A stretch of DNA of 64,000 nt, from positions 29,995,462-30,059,461 of the forward strand of contig OX352763.1 of the NCBI GenBank assembly GCA_947095585.1, in the 5' to 3' direction. This document shows, piece by piece, positions 1 to 10,569 of the stretch (position 1 is its first letter; every line of letters starts with the position of its first letter). Below the pieces are notes generated by a model. That model ran no database searches. It was given only the letters and a program-made list of their open reading frames with translations, and was not told where the DNA came from. Origin of the DNA: Nephrocerus scutellatus. Lineage: Eukaryota > Arthropoda > Insecta > Diptera > Pipunculidae. Position numbers and translations under genes: made by a program.

Positions 1-610
1 ATAACTTATTGCACCAAACGAACATATGGTGTGAATATGAACCAAATCCAACCATTAACACACTATTTTGTAAATATATCGACTACAGCGCCACCTAACG
101 GGTCTAAAAAAACATAAGCTTATCGGAGCACCAAACGAACATATGGTGTGAATATGGACCCAACCCAACCATAAACACAAATTTTCGTAAATATCTCGAA
201 TCCAACGCCACCTAACGGTTCAAAAAACACCTAACCTTATCGAAGCACCAAACGAACATATGGTGTGAATATGAACCAAATCCACCCATGAACACAAAGT
301 TTCGTAAATATCTAGACTACACCGCCACCTAACGGTTCAAAAAAAACATAAACTTATCAGAGCACCAAACGAACATGTGGTGTGAATATGAACCAAACCT
401 AACCATAAACACAAATTTTCTTAAATATCTCGACCACAGAGCCAAAAAAACTTAAACTTGCCAGAGCAACAAACGAACATGTGGTGTGAATATGAACCAA
501 ACCCAACCATAAACATAAATTTTCTTAAATATCTCGACTAGAGCGCCACCTAACAGGTCAAAAAAACATAAGCTTATCAGAGCACCAAACGAACATATGG
601 TGTAAATATG
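1..610 (-). repeat. 117-bp minisatellite, six units
   Basis: Six tandem units begin at about 11, 128, 245, 362, 466 and 582, giving periods of 117, 117, 117, 104 and 116. Each carries GCACCAAACGAACATATGG followed by TGTGAATATG, a stretch rich in AACC, and CGCCACCTAACGG. The core holds a small inverted repeat, CACCA/TGGTG. The array runs off the left edge, so its true length is unknown. The same family is present in reverse complement at 20,580-21,180, where it abuts a Helitron helicase fragment. It is non-coding by appearance. Confidence 0.93.
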
Positions 611-806
611 GCTTTGATACATATAGTGGTTTAGACGGGACGAGGCGACATAAAAGCGTTATCTCCATACAGACAAACAAACAGACAACGGCAATTATGT
701 TATTAGGCGATAATCGCCAAATCGCAATCAGCGCATTTTCCCTTGATAGCCCATTGTCAATTTTTATTTTAGATCATTGTGTGCACATGATTCCCAGGCG
801 TTTTAT
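611..806. other. Unassigned sequence next to minisatellite
   Basis: This follows the last minisatellite unit without an obvious boundary motif. It holds a purine/C run with CAGACAAACAAACAGAC at about 672, of the kind found near the ends of short insect elements. No coding frame or inverted repeat is visible. It could belong to the same mobile element as the array. Confidence 0.3.
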
Positions 807-920
807 GAAAAAAAAAAATCGTTCTACAGTAAGGTTCTATTTCCAGTGTTGACATGACTTATCTCGGGTTTAAGAAAAAGCTTACTTTAGTGTTCCCTGA
901 CCATAAACGGTTAATTTTTA
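800..920. repeat. Solo arm of the 43.7-kb inverted-repeat element
   Basis: The stretch from the A-run and ATCGTTCTACAGTAAGG to CATAAACGGTTAA matches, with scattered differences, the reverse complement of the right arm of the foldback element at 43,695-44,045 (TCGTTCTACAGTAAGG, GTTGACAT, GGGTTTAAGAAAAAGCTTAC). Only one arm is here, so this is a broken copy or a related solo end. Confidence 0.7.
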
Positions 921-929
921 CAAAAATTA

Positions 930-985
930 TTGTTATCGGAGTTACACATGTTTACAAAATTTGAATAAAATCGAATTTTGGAAGT
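930..985 (-). repeat. Fragment of ~122-bp tandem family
   Basis: TATCGGAGTTACACATG followed by TTTACAAAATTTGAATAAAA is the reverse complement of the core of the array at 55.9-56.9 kb (TTCAAATTTT, ACACATGTGTATCTCCGAT). It is a single degenerate monomer. Confidence 0.6.
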
Positions 986-1297
986 GAAAAGTCAGGATAC
1001 CAAATTTAAATGAAACACGACTTTAAATCTTTAATTTTTTTTAATACTTGATTATAAAAACCGAACCATCGAGAATAAATAATCATATGATAATAATACT
1101 CAGCGCGACATACGATTGTGGTTTAGCGGATCTAGCACGCCACTAACAAGAAAAAATAAACAAACACACGGGCACGCAAAGTTAAAATAGAGAGTTTAAA
1201 ATTAAAATAGTTGGTAGATCTAGACCACCTAGAACTGTTATAAAATCAATGAAGGTTTCCGGAATGTTGTTAATGGAAATCTAGAATATTTGAATAC

Positions 1298-1690
1298 CCA
1301 AAAAAACCATCAAGAAAGACTCCCCAAAAGACCTTCAAAAGACTATCAAAAGCCCGCTCTCAAGACCACCCTCAAATCCCCCTCAGGATCACCTCAGGAA
1401 CTTCCCCAAAACCCCCCATAATCTCCTTAAGACCCCCTCAAGATCCTTTCAAAACTCCCTCAAGACCCCACAATACCACCCTCAAATCCCCTTCAAGACC
1501 ACCTCAGGATCCCCCTCAGGATCCCCTCATAACTCCCTTAAAACACCATCAAGACCCCCTTAAGAACCGCAAAAAAACCCACCAAAAGACCCCTAGAAGA
1601 CCCCTCTCAAAACCTGAAAAGGAACCACCTCAAACCCACCTAAAACCCCTCAAGATCCGTCTAACAACCTTCTCAAGACCCCATTTTGAA
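1298..1690 (+). repeat. CTCAAGACC-type degenerate minisatellite, copy 1
   Basis: About 390 bp of loosely repeated 9-25 bp blocks built on CTCAAGACCCCC, CTCAAAACC and CTCAGGATCCCC. The same motif vocabulary recurs at 5,566-6,045 (more AAAAGACC) and 48,660-49,270. Units are too diverged for one fixed period. There is no stable coding frame. The strand shows marked purine/pyrimidine skew with almost no G outside AAGA and AGG. Confidence 0.85.
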
Positions 1691-1718
1691 CACTTCAAGG
1701 CCATCTTGGGACGGTATC

Positions 1719-1986
1719 CTATTAAAAAAGCGTCTTTAAAATGCCGACAATTAAAAAGGCGCGCTATTAAAAAGTCGACCATCAAAAATCCGACCTTCTA
1801 AAAGGTGGCCTATTTGTTGGGTCTTATTGTTGGTCGACTTTTTTAACGCCTTTTTGATTGATGGGCGCGTTTTTTTGTTCGTCGACTTTTTAATCGCGCG
1901 CTTTTTTGATCGTTCACCTTCTTGATGGTCGCCTTTTTAAACGCGACATTTTGATGGTCGAAATTTTAAAGTCGCTTTTTTAATAG
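1719..1986. repeat. 268-bp palindromic fold-back of short units
   Basis: The ends are a perfect 14-bp inverted repeat, CTATTAAAAAAGCG at 1719-1732 and its complement at 1973-1986. Inward, both arms consist of imperfect ~16-18 bp units of the type ATTAAAAAGGCG or CATCAAAAAGTCGACC, direct on the left arm and complementary on the right, meeting near 1,850. The whole could fold into one long imperfect hairpin. No protein is encoded. It resembles FB-type fold-back DNA in design, without evidence that it belongs to that family. Confidence 0.8.
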
Positions 1987-2627
1987 AAAACCCCATAAGA
2001 GATCCTTAATAACCTCCTGAAGATCGCTTAAGTTTGAATAACAATGAGTTAATTTTGAAAAGATGTATATGGGAGTCCCTCGATCACTTCCAAATGTTAA
2101 TAGAAAGTATTGTTCTCATCGGAGATACACATGTGTACAAAATTTGAAGAAAATCGGATTTTAGGAAGTGGATTAAAAATTTATCATAAGATTTGGCCAC
2201 AAAGAATCACATCCGGACCCAAAGTTATCGAAAATTTAATAAAAATAAAAATTATCCTTTGAAGTAATAAGCAGAGTATTTAGAAAAGCACCGTAAAACA
2301 AAACTTCTGAAAGTATTCCGGCGAATCAAAGGATTACTAAAAGATACTTAAATAAATCCATGACACATAAATAATAAGGTCTGCATTGTATCTGACGGAA
2401 TGACCAGATAGATTGCTGTCTCGGTAGGGATTTTTTTTGGTAGCCGTGTTGCACCTACTCCGATACTCCGATAAGTCTGAGAGATCGAAGTTGAAGATTA
2501 TATTTTAAGACTCAATTCCAGAGTCCTTAAACAAATTTCTGTGTTTTTAGGCTCTGTGTTTTAAAGTATTTCTTACGCCGTTCTAGAAAACCCTACTTCA
2601 AGCAGTTTCAGCATCCTTTTTTGTTGA
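1987..2627. other. Non-coding stretch with one repeat monomer
   Basis: AT-rich sequence without a recognisable gene. At 2,108-2,175 it has a reverse-oriented monomer of the ~122 bp tandem family (ATCGGAGATACACATGTG, then AAATTTGAAGAAAATCGG). The rest is unassigned. Confidence 0.5.
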
Positions 2628-2649
2628 GATAGAGAGAGAGAGAGAGAGA
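2628..2649. repeat. (GA)n microsatellite
   Basis: A run of about 11 GA dinucleotides. Confidence 0.95.
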
Positions 2650-5066
2650 CTGAGCATTTTATTGTAGGGCAAACGCATAAACGCACACGACAAATAAACT
2701 GTTCTAGGGTCTGCCAACATGCTTTCAACCACTCCAAAGAAATGCATCACGCATGTTCCCCATCATGATGAGTCCTTCCTTTTAGATTCAAAAGGATCCT
2801 TCTTCCCTTCGTGCGTTATGTTGCGTTGCATTGCTTTGATGCTTCTGATGCATGGCTAGTAGTGTGTGAGCAGCGCATAGGATTTATTGATGCAAAATGC
2901 ACATGACGTTCATACTGACACCTCATACCATTCCAGTGACTGACGACTATTCCTTGGTACAAAGGAACACCTAAAACTAAACTACACTGCACTGCACAAC
3001 TAAACAACAACAACACAACACGTAAAAGGTCGCGAGATAAAGTTCTGTCGAAAGTCGTACACTCTTTAGTGCTTTAGTGTTTGAGTGAAGAGGAGAGCCG
3101 CAAGGGGCGAACAGGAGGAAAACGATAGGAGGCCAAACGAGTGGGATACATTTTTTCCCTTTTCTGGAGTAGGAAGTATACTACTAGAAGGTACTCTACT
3201 CCGGATAGGTGCCTACTACTGCTACTAGTGGGGGGCTGCGACTGCAATTCAAATAGGAAAGTGCAGCTTGTGGCTGCTGCCTGCTCCTGCTGCATTTGGA
3301 TTGTGGATTGGAAGTAGTGCCGTCCCGCCGACGAGACACACACACACGACTCCTCACGACTGGAAGGAAAAGGAAGAAGAACGCTTTTGAATATTGGATT
3401 TGGATATTAGATAGATGGGCAATGTGCAATCGGGTCGGCTGGCGGTGTGTTTGAGGTAATGGTGTGTTGTGTGATATGGTGGTGGCTTACAAAGCACACA
3501 GAACGAGCGATGGTACTGCTGATGGTAATTCTGATGATGACGACGAGGACAACGATGGACGCATGTGGGAAGTGTTGGTGGGACTATACTACTAGCATAT
3601 ACATTCGGCAGGGAGGATGGATGAGAGAAAAAAGGAAAGAGCCTATTTTTTGCCGCTGTCAAAGTCAATAGATATAGGTTGGATGTTGGAATGGAATGCT
3701 GCCTGGGTTAGGAGGCAGTTTCTCATTTTGAAGGAGCTGCTGATGCGACGCGATCCACCGCTTCTGCTATGCAATGCAATGCAATAAAGTGATGATGACG
3801 GCGATGATGATGCGACGACGACGACTTTCGCCATTGTAGTGGCATGATGTGCAGTTTATTTTGATACTACAGTAGTAGGTGGCGGTGGCGGTGCTGGAGG
3901 CAATTGTGCACCCATCCAGAAGGAAAGTTTGTTGTGCAGCATTTCGTATTGTGGTACATATATATATCACGCGAACGGAGCCGACCGATAGACCAACCTT
4001 ACCAAATGCAAAAATGTGAAACAACAAATGCACCTAGATACCTAGATATACCTACTAAATTTGGGAGTAGACGACAAATGGTTCTATGTCGGTTGGTTGG
4101 TTGGATGGATGGCTGGCCGTCTTTCGATGAGGCATTGAATTCTACCTATTCTAGCCTATGCTCTGCATCCTAAATGGAATTCAATATTCACCGGCAGTAC
4201 CTACAACAAACACCCAACGTCCAACAACAATTGAGTGCATTCATTGCATGCATCAGTAAGAATCTAGCTATCTAGGTGCGTATCTAGGATCCGAAACTCA
4301 TGCGCGCGCGTTTCCACTGACTAACTGTATCCTTGACGACGTGGTGTGTGTAGACTTTCTGTTGTCGTTGTTGCACTTCCGAAATGATGCTTCCTGACCA
4401 AATATAAATATGTACACACGGATATGCGGTATACATACACACATGCACACTTGTGCTTGCTTGGAATGGGTAGGGAGGGGATGTCCTTTTTTTGCTTCGC
4501 ATTTCCTTCATATCTGCTGCAATGATTACTTTTGCCAAACAAGGAACGAAATATAGAAACGTCGAGAAATGCGTTCGCTAAAACGGAACCTATAGATTCT
4601 TTATATCGCATTTGTAGTCAAGAGAAAGACATACGTTACGTAATGCACGTATACATAAGGCTGATATCGCCAGCACTCAAGGAATCCCATCATCGCATCG
4701 TGCAAGGATTATATATTTGGAAATATTCTCGTGTTTTTTGTTCAGGATACACACACACACACAAGTAGATATATTATTGGAAACAAAAGGATAGACATAG
4801 CTACATATATACTTGCATATATGTACCTAAAATGTATATGAAGATCGATGCAGAAGGAAGAAGGAATCCAAATCAAAGCAAAGTAAACGAAAAAAAAATC
4901 TAATAGAACCAAACTGTCGCGCTTTACCACGTCCGCTTATGCCTGACACACGCATTAGAAGGACAAATTTCTCTTTATGCCCGTTACGTAGTGCACTAAC
5001 GAACAGTTCTTGAGAAAAGCGGGTAAAATGATAAAAATATTAAGGCACAGGCAAAGAAGGAAAGTA
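2650..5066. other. Single-copy-like non-coding DNA
   Basis: No transposon fragment or persuasive coding exon is visible. Open frames of up to about 100 codons occur on both strands but are low in complexity and lack family motifs. Local features are a short (AC)n run near 4,749-4,762, ATG-rich tracts near 3,500-3,550 and (GGTT)-like repeats near 4,090. This could be intron or intergenic DNA. Confidence 0.5.
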
Positions 5067-5345
5067 ATGGATTGAAATGGAAATGGAACACTGGACATAG
5101 AAATAGAAATTGAAATTAAAATTGAAATTGAAATTCAACATTGAAATTGAAATGGGAAGTGTAACACAAAGTAAAGTTAGGTAAGGATAGAAGAGATATG
5201 GATTGATAAATGAAATTGAAATGGAAATGGAAATGGAAATGGAAATGGAAATGGAAATGGAAATGGAAATGGAAATGGAAATGGAAATGAAAATGAAAAT
5301 GAAAATGAAAATGAAAATGGAAATGAAAATGGACATGGAAATGTA
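5067..5345. repeat. (GAAATG)n hexanucleotide repeat
   Basis: A degenerate GAAATT/GAAATG region with an interruption near 5,150-5,210 leads into a nearly pure (GAAATG)n core at 5,214-5,287 and then AAAATG variants to 5,343. The open reading frame it creates on the minus strand (Ser-Ile dipeptides) is a by-product. Confidence 0.95.
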
Positions 5346-5565
5346 AAAAGTAAGATAAAGTAAATTAAGGTAAGGAAAGGAGAAGGAAAGGGCGCCGTTT
5401 AATATTAATAAAGATCTGAAAGTATCAAATTCTTCAGAAGACGTTCCAAATGGTCACTAAAACGTTCTCCATAGAGTTCAAGAATGAAGTGGTCTTTTAG
5501 CATATTGGCATCATTTGAAGTTTCATAGATTTATAACATAGATGGAGATCGGTCAGAGGAATACG

Positions 5566-6045
5566 CCGAAGAAGTGCCGAAAAAGATCCCCAAAGACCTT
5601 CAAAGAACCCCAAAAAACCTTCAAAAGATCCTCAAAAGACTTTTCAAAAGACCCCCCATAAAGACCCTCGAAAGACCACCAAAAGACCCGCAAAATACCC
5701 CAACAAACCGCCAAAGGACCACCAAAAGATCACCAAAAGACCTTAAAAGACCTCTAGGAGACCCCCAAAAGATCTTCAAAAAACCCTTCAAAGACTCCCA
5801 GAATGCACTTAAAACCAGTGAAAAAAAAACTCCAAAAAGGACACTAAAAGACCCTCAAAAAAATCATAAAATACCTCCGAAAAAATGATTAAAGACCACA
5901 AAAGATCCACAAAGGACCTCCATAAAACCTTCAAAAGATCCACAAAAGGCTTTCCAAAAGACCCCATAAAGACCCCATAAAGACCCCATAAAGACCCTTA
6001 AGACCCTCAAAAGACCCCCCCGAAAACCCTTAAAAGGACCCCAAG
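5566..6045 (+). repeat. CTCAAAAGACC-type minisatellite, copy 2
   Basis: About 480 bp of tandem-like blocks such as CCAAAAGACC, CCTTCAAAAGATC and CCCATAAAGACC; the last is repeated three times at 5,962-6,000. It creates a 104-codon Lys/Pro/Thr-rich open frame at 5,574-5,888, which I treat as an artefact. It lies directly upstream of an RTE endonuclease fragment. Confidence 0.85.
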
Positions 6046-6147
6046 GGACACTATTCTCCGCTATTGAAACCGACACAACGCCTCGGATAAGTAATGATCG
6101 TATAATGACGACTTTTGGCTATTGTAACCGGACTAAGATTGGTCTCT

Positions 6148-6960
6148 AGAATGTGAGGACGCTCCTTGACTCAGGGAGTGAAGAAACTCAAAATGCCAGA
6201 TTTCTTCAATTGGAACGTGAGTTTCTTCGATATAATTTGGACATACTGGGAGTGAGTGAAGTAAGATGGTTCGACGCGGGAGAGTACCAATCCCCAACGT
6301 GTAACACTCCGGCAAACCCTCCGGCAGTCCCCGTGAATCTGTAGTGAGTCTTCTGCTAACGCCAACAGCACGCAGAGGCCTAATTTCCTGGCATCCTGGT
6401 GATCCTGGTGATAGGATCTTATCGGCCAGATTTCGGACTAGAGTACGGCGCGTCACGATCATACAGTGTTACACCCCAACGATTCCCTCGACTGAGGATG
6501 AAACGGGCAACTTCTACAATCATCTAAGCGCTATATTCAACGCAACGCCGAATGGAGATATCGTCGTGATCTGGGACTTGAATGCCAAGGTAGGCAACGA
6601 CAATGAAAGACTCAAACATTGATTGGGAAGCACGGACTCGTCGAACGAAATGACAATGGTGAAAGACTTGTTGATTTCTGCAACACCAACCACCTTGTCA
6701 TAGGAGGCACCATGTTGGAGCATCAAACCTGCCACAAAGTCAGCTGGGTGTCAACTGACAGGCAATCATCATCCTACCAAATCGACCATTTGGCGATCAG
6801 CCGACGTTTAAGAAGCTGTCTTTTAGACGTCCGAAACAGACTAGGAGCCGACATGGGTATGGTACGGGATCATCACCTTATCGCAGCTACTGTCAGTTCA
6901 AAGAATCCGCAATATCATCCGAAAAGATTACAATCGTTCGTAAATAGATGCCTACGAAAC
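6148..6960 (+). pseudogene. RTE-type LINE, endonuclease domain (broken)
   Basis: Three consecutive frames read as one apurinic/apyrimidinic-type endonuclease. The start is NVRTLLDSGSEETQNARF and then LGVSEVRW (about 6,148-6,290). The middle has ARFRTRVRRVTIIQCYTPT and a DLNAKVG motif (about 6,420-6,600). The end has GERNDNGERLVDFCNTNHL, a TCHKVSWVS block, QIDHLAISRR and a DHHLIAATV motif (to about 6,910). In the family the DLNAK and SDHH-like blocks carry catalytic Asp and His residues. Frames change near 6,300 and 6,610, and the reverse transcriptase that should follow is missing. This is a dead 5' fragment of an RTE/BovB-like retrotransposon. Wild-type elements nick target DNA with this domain to prime reverse transcription. 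Confidence 0.88.
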
Positions 6961-7064
6961 ATCTTAAGGGTTTTCTGGCCTAACCGTATTTCTAACGAAC
7001 ATCATTACCAGAGAACTGGTCAGGAACCAGTAGGCACAACCATCCAAAAATAGGTCTACTGGCA

Positions 7065-7660
7065 GACCCGTGAGCTCGAGTTAAGGCACGGGTATTTCGG
7101 GCATCTGGATATTTCTTTTGAACACACTGCTTATTGAAAAAGCGATATAACAGTGATAAGCAGGAAACATTCCTACGATGTTCAAGCGATTCGATTGTTT
7201 TCGCGATTTTTACGTCACCAATAAGTTTTATCGCGCGGTTCTAATTTCTATCTAGTAGTTGCAATGTGGTCTGTGGGGCACCTGCCCAGACAATACAGTT
7301 GTATTCAAGTCTAGGGCGAATGTACACCTTGTAAACAGTAGCCAGATCTGAAAGAGTACATCTTGCACCGTTTTAGGAAACCTAAAAATTGCACAGCATT
7401 CTAAGCGATGGCCAATATGTGGTCATTCCAACGAAGCTTGTTGTTGATGTATATACCGAGTTTTGCAAGCATTTCGGTTTCTTTGATGCAGGATCCATTC
7501 ATGGATAAAGGTTGGTGATTTAAATTACACTTGGACGACAGAAGACAGCATTGGGTTTTGGAAGCGTTAAATTCTACTCTATTGTGTAGCCCCCACCTTG
7601 TTATGCTGTCAAGGTCAAAATTTAACGTGCTTAACATACGCTGCTGTTCAAGTTCCAACC
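7065..7660 (-). pseudogene. Non-LTR reverse transcriptase, C-terminal part
   Basis: Read right to left, the minus strand gives a reverse-transcriptase thumb region: DLDSITRWGLHNRVEFNASK, then TQCCLLSSK, LGIYINNKLRWNDHI, and after a frame change YKVYIRPRLEYNCIVWAG, QLLDRN and HRRNVSCLSLLYRFF. This is the conserved tail of Jockey/CR1-group elements. The catalytic YxDD block is absent. A related plus-strand copy lies at 36,840-37,470 and shares WGLHNKVEFNSSKTQCC. The clade is uncertain without an alignment. Confidence 0.85.
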
Positions 7661-7689
7661 CTTTAATTTTTTGCGGTATTTTGACTTAA

Positions 7690-7850
7690 TGCCCTCCTTT
7701 ATCGCTAAACTCTCTGCCTGAAAGATGCTAATCGGGTCATGACTTTGACAGATTAGGTTTATCTGAGAAGACAACTGTACCGACTCCATACTTGATCTTG
7801 GATCAGATCTGTCAGTATAGACTGTCATTTCAAACTGCCTCGTTACTTTT
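7690..7850 (-). pseudogene. RNase H fragment of a non-LTR element
   Basis: The minus strand reads MTVYTDRSD, then VQLSSQINL and FQAESLAIKEG. In I/R1-type elements the RNase H domain begins YTDGS (catalytic Asp) and continues to FQAE (catalytic Glu). Here the glycine of TDGS is arginine. It lies upstream, in the direction of transcription, of the reverse-transcriptase tail at 7,065-7,660, which is the wrong order for one element. It therefore belongs to a different insertion or a rearranged one. Confidence 0.65.
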
Positions 7851-7859
7851 GCGTCTTTC

Positions 7860-10200
7860 CAATTTCCCCTGAAAGGTTTTTTGTGTGTAACTCGATACCA
7901 GAGTTGGACTTAAAGCTAAGTTTTGGGTTGCAGTAGTCTGTATAAAGGTAAACTCTCCTTAATTACGTCTTCTGTGTATTTTGTTTTTTGAAAAAATTTA
8001 ATTTGGAAAGTGAAAGATGATGTGAAAGATCGTGATGAGCAAGTGCGGTTCTGTTGATAGGACGACGGACGCGCATCGGAAACAATTTCTATGTTCATCT
8101 GTCCAGCTTAGTTTGATTAGACCCACATCCGAAAGGAATTCAATGTTGCCTTTTGCGTTTAAGTTGCTGTGCTATTTGCTGTGATTTTATTTATACCACT
8201 AAACAGGTTCTCTTTTGAATCTCTTCGTGGCCATTATTATCCATCCATTATCCAAGATCACCCACCAGCGCCAATTATTGTTTGGTATTTGCTCATGCGT
8301 TTGCTTGGGCGGTGGTGAGTGCCTGCTTGCATTTCGTTCGCTGTTTCTGTCAGAGATTAAGTCCTTTGAGTAAATGTTGTTGCTTCACTGCGCCGCGATG
8401 CCACACTCACTCAATTCGGGATCAATGACTTTATCTCAATTTTGCATACATAGTTACTTGGTACGTATATACAGCGTGCGTGCGTGCGTGCGTGCGTACT
8501 TACGTCAAATCAGTGCGTGCGTACTTTGGAGTGTATGTGTACGCGTTGCATTATAATTATAAAACGCAAAATGTGAAAAAAAAAACCAAGGGAAAGAATC
8601 TCCTGAAGGAGACGCGACACAGAGTGCAGGTTTTACTTTTGCGCTTTTCTTGTTATATTGTTGCTTGTAGAGCTGGTTGTTCGAAGCGTTGTTTGTTTGT
8701 GCGCTGGTAGCTTGTAGTGCAAATCTCTATTGTAAAAAGAAGTGGCCGAGGCGTGGTCACAGCCGCCGTCAAACAGAATAATAATTATTTTTTGCTCTGG
8801 ATCTGCCGTAACTGCTGCCGCAATGGCGATGATGGTCTCTGTCTGTTTATATGTCTGCCTACCTGTCTGTCTTTCTGTCTGTCAGGCAGACAGTCTGTCT
8901 TTCTGTCTGTCAGACAGACAGTCTGTCTTCTTCTGCCTGTCTGAGTGTTAGTCTGGTTGAAAGTCTTGTATGAGATGAGTTGTAATTGTGAACTTGAAAA
9001 ACAAAACTATGACGGTTGGAATTCCATTTTTTTAGTTGCACTTTTGTGTTTAGCTGAAATTAGAGATTGCATTGCATCAATTGACAGTTTCCATCCAAAA
9101 GGATGCTGAAGAAGGTCGATAAGAAGAATAACCAAGCAGCAGCAGAAAAATCGAATAAAGTTAAATGAAGTTGGCGCGCTGGTGTCGCGCCATCTTGTGT
9201 CACGTCCCTCTTGCGTGTGTACTGTTCAACTTTTCGCTGCTGCTTCCCGTCTGACCGACCAACAAACCAACTGAACAGCAGCAGTAGCAGTTATAGTTAG
9301 AAGATCATTGGCCTCGTGAGCTAATCATATCATAAGCAACAACCTTAGACAATTGTGCACAGGGCGGGCAGTACATATACCTAGTAAGTGTTTGTGGTGT
9401 AGGTTTAGGTAACTATGACGTGAGCGGTTATACTGATCAGAGGTCCAACCATCCATGTTGGATGGAGTGAGTGAGGGAGGTCGCCGTCAGTCCTCCAAAC
9501 CTATCTACCTCTAAACGTTGTTTGTTTGCTTGTCGGAGTTGAGCAAAAAAAAAAAAGAGTCCCGCTATCGTGTAATTGCACAAATGTTGTTGTGTTGTTG
9601 TGCAGTGTGTTGTTGTTGTTATTGTGCCGCTTGTTGTTGTTGCTGTTATTGCTCTCCCATATGTGCTGCTGCTGTGTTAATAAAATCGCAAATCGAAACA
9701 AAATCGTCGTTGTTCGTTGCATTTTTTGTTTGCTTTAGTGCCCAGTGTCCATAAACGTCGCCATCTTTGAATTGTTCGTTCTTGTCTGTTCCCTTTTATT
9801 TATTTATTTATTTTTCATTCACTTACTTATTTTGCTCGTCGTTTTGTTGTGGGCAAATTGAAAACTGGTTACATTAGTCTGGAAGAAGAATTCCCCGCAA
9901 CTGTATTTGTACTTTAGTGCATGTATCTACTTAACTCCTATATAACGATTGTGACGACGGCAAAGATGATGAATCTAGAGAAGATGCCATCCGAGTGGGA
10001 ATGATCGATTGTAGTTGAAGAATTTCTTTTTTTTTTCTTCCCCCGACTCAATCGACTGGAAAACTGCAGTTAGGTATAGAGAAGGTGACATTGGTTGATG
10101 GAAGATTGTTACAATGAAATGCGTTATGAAATGAAATGAAATGCGTTCATTTATGAGTACTGTAAGGCGGCGCCTATCTCGCGAATAACAGTCACATAAC
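7860..10200. other. Non-coding DNA rich in microsatellites
   Basis: No recognisable gene. It contains (GCGT)n at 8,474-8,498, a GTCT/CAGACAGA tract at 8,838-8,942 with self-complementary stretches, (TTG)n-rich sequence at 9,585-9,670, (ATTT)n near 9,798-9,815 and a GAAAT run near 10,120-10,145. Short open frames are low-complexity. It is compatible with intron or intergenic sequence. Confidence 0.5.
8838..8942. repeat. (GTCT)n tract with self-complementary part
   Basis: Imperfect TGTC/GTCT repeats are interrupted twice by the complementary CAGACAGA (near 8,883-8,892 and 8,908-8,920), so the tract can form hairpins. It yields Cys/Leu/Ser open frames that are artefacts. Confidence 0.85.
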
Positions 10201-10234
10201 AGTGTTCTCTTTTAAAGCTGGAGTTGTCTCTGGA

Positions 10235-10425
10235 TTGTGCACATAACATCTATCCTTAACGGCACCCCAAAAGCCTTAAATCGCAGCTCCGCGCGGGAGA
10301 GTGTACATCTCCAAAACAGCTGATTATTCGGTTGCAAAATTTGGCGCGCAAGAGATCGATTGTCAGTCGGCTTGTATGGCGTGTGGTGCCATCTTGTTGA
10401 AATCAAAGGTCGCCCACATTCATGG
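10235..10425 (-). pseudogene. Tc1/mariner-superfamily transposase, C-terminal fragment
   Basis: The minus strand reads FQQDGTTRHTSRLTIDLL, then NRIIS, FGDVHSPARSCDLRLLG, then a stop. This is the second-Asp (QQDGA) to third-catalytic-residue (PPRSCDLTPLD) region of a DDE transposase common in insects. The final Asp of the usual CDLTPLD is lost. It is decayed and truncated, and lies head to head with the mariner at 10,570. Confidence 0.75.
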
Positions 10426-10569
10426 CGTCGATTTGAGGTCATAAAAATTTGGTCGTCACCTGGCTTTGTAACGGTCGCCATTGCCATCGCCAGAAAAATG
10501 GGCCACCACTCCAAAGTCCAAACAAAACTGTCGCTCTTGGTGGATGCATTAGCTTCTCTACGATTATCT

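Noticed and set aside
1..610. CRISPR array
   Set aside because: Repeats are directly contiguous 117-bp units without unique spacers, in an evident animal genome.
3354..3668. 104-codon minus-strand frame as a host gene
   Set aside because: Low-complexity His/Pro/Ser composition arising from TGG/GATGAT-rich DNA; opposite strand also open.
5040..5336. 98-codon Ile/Ser/Phe repeat protein on the minus strand
   Set aside because: Translation of the (GAAATG)n microsatellite.
5574..5888. 104-codon Lys/Pro/Thr-rich basic protein
   Set aside because: Lies entirely in the CTCAAAAGACC array; codon pattern follows the repeat words.
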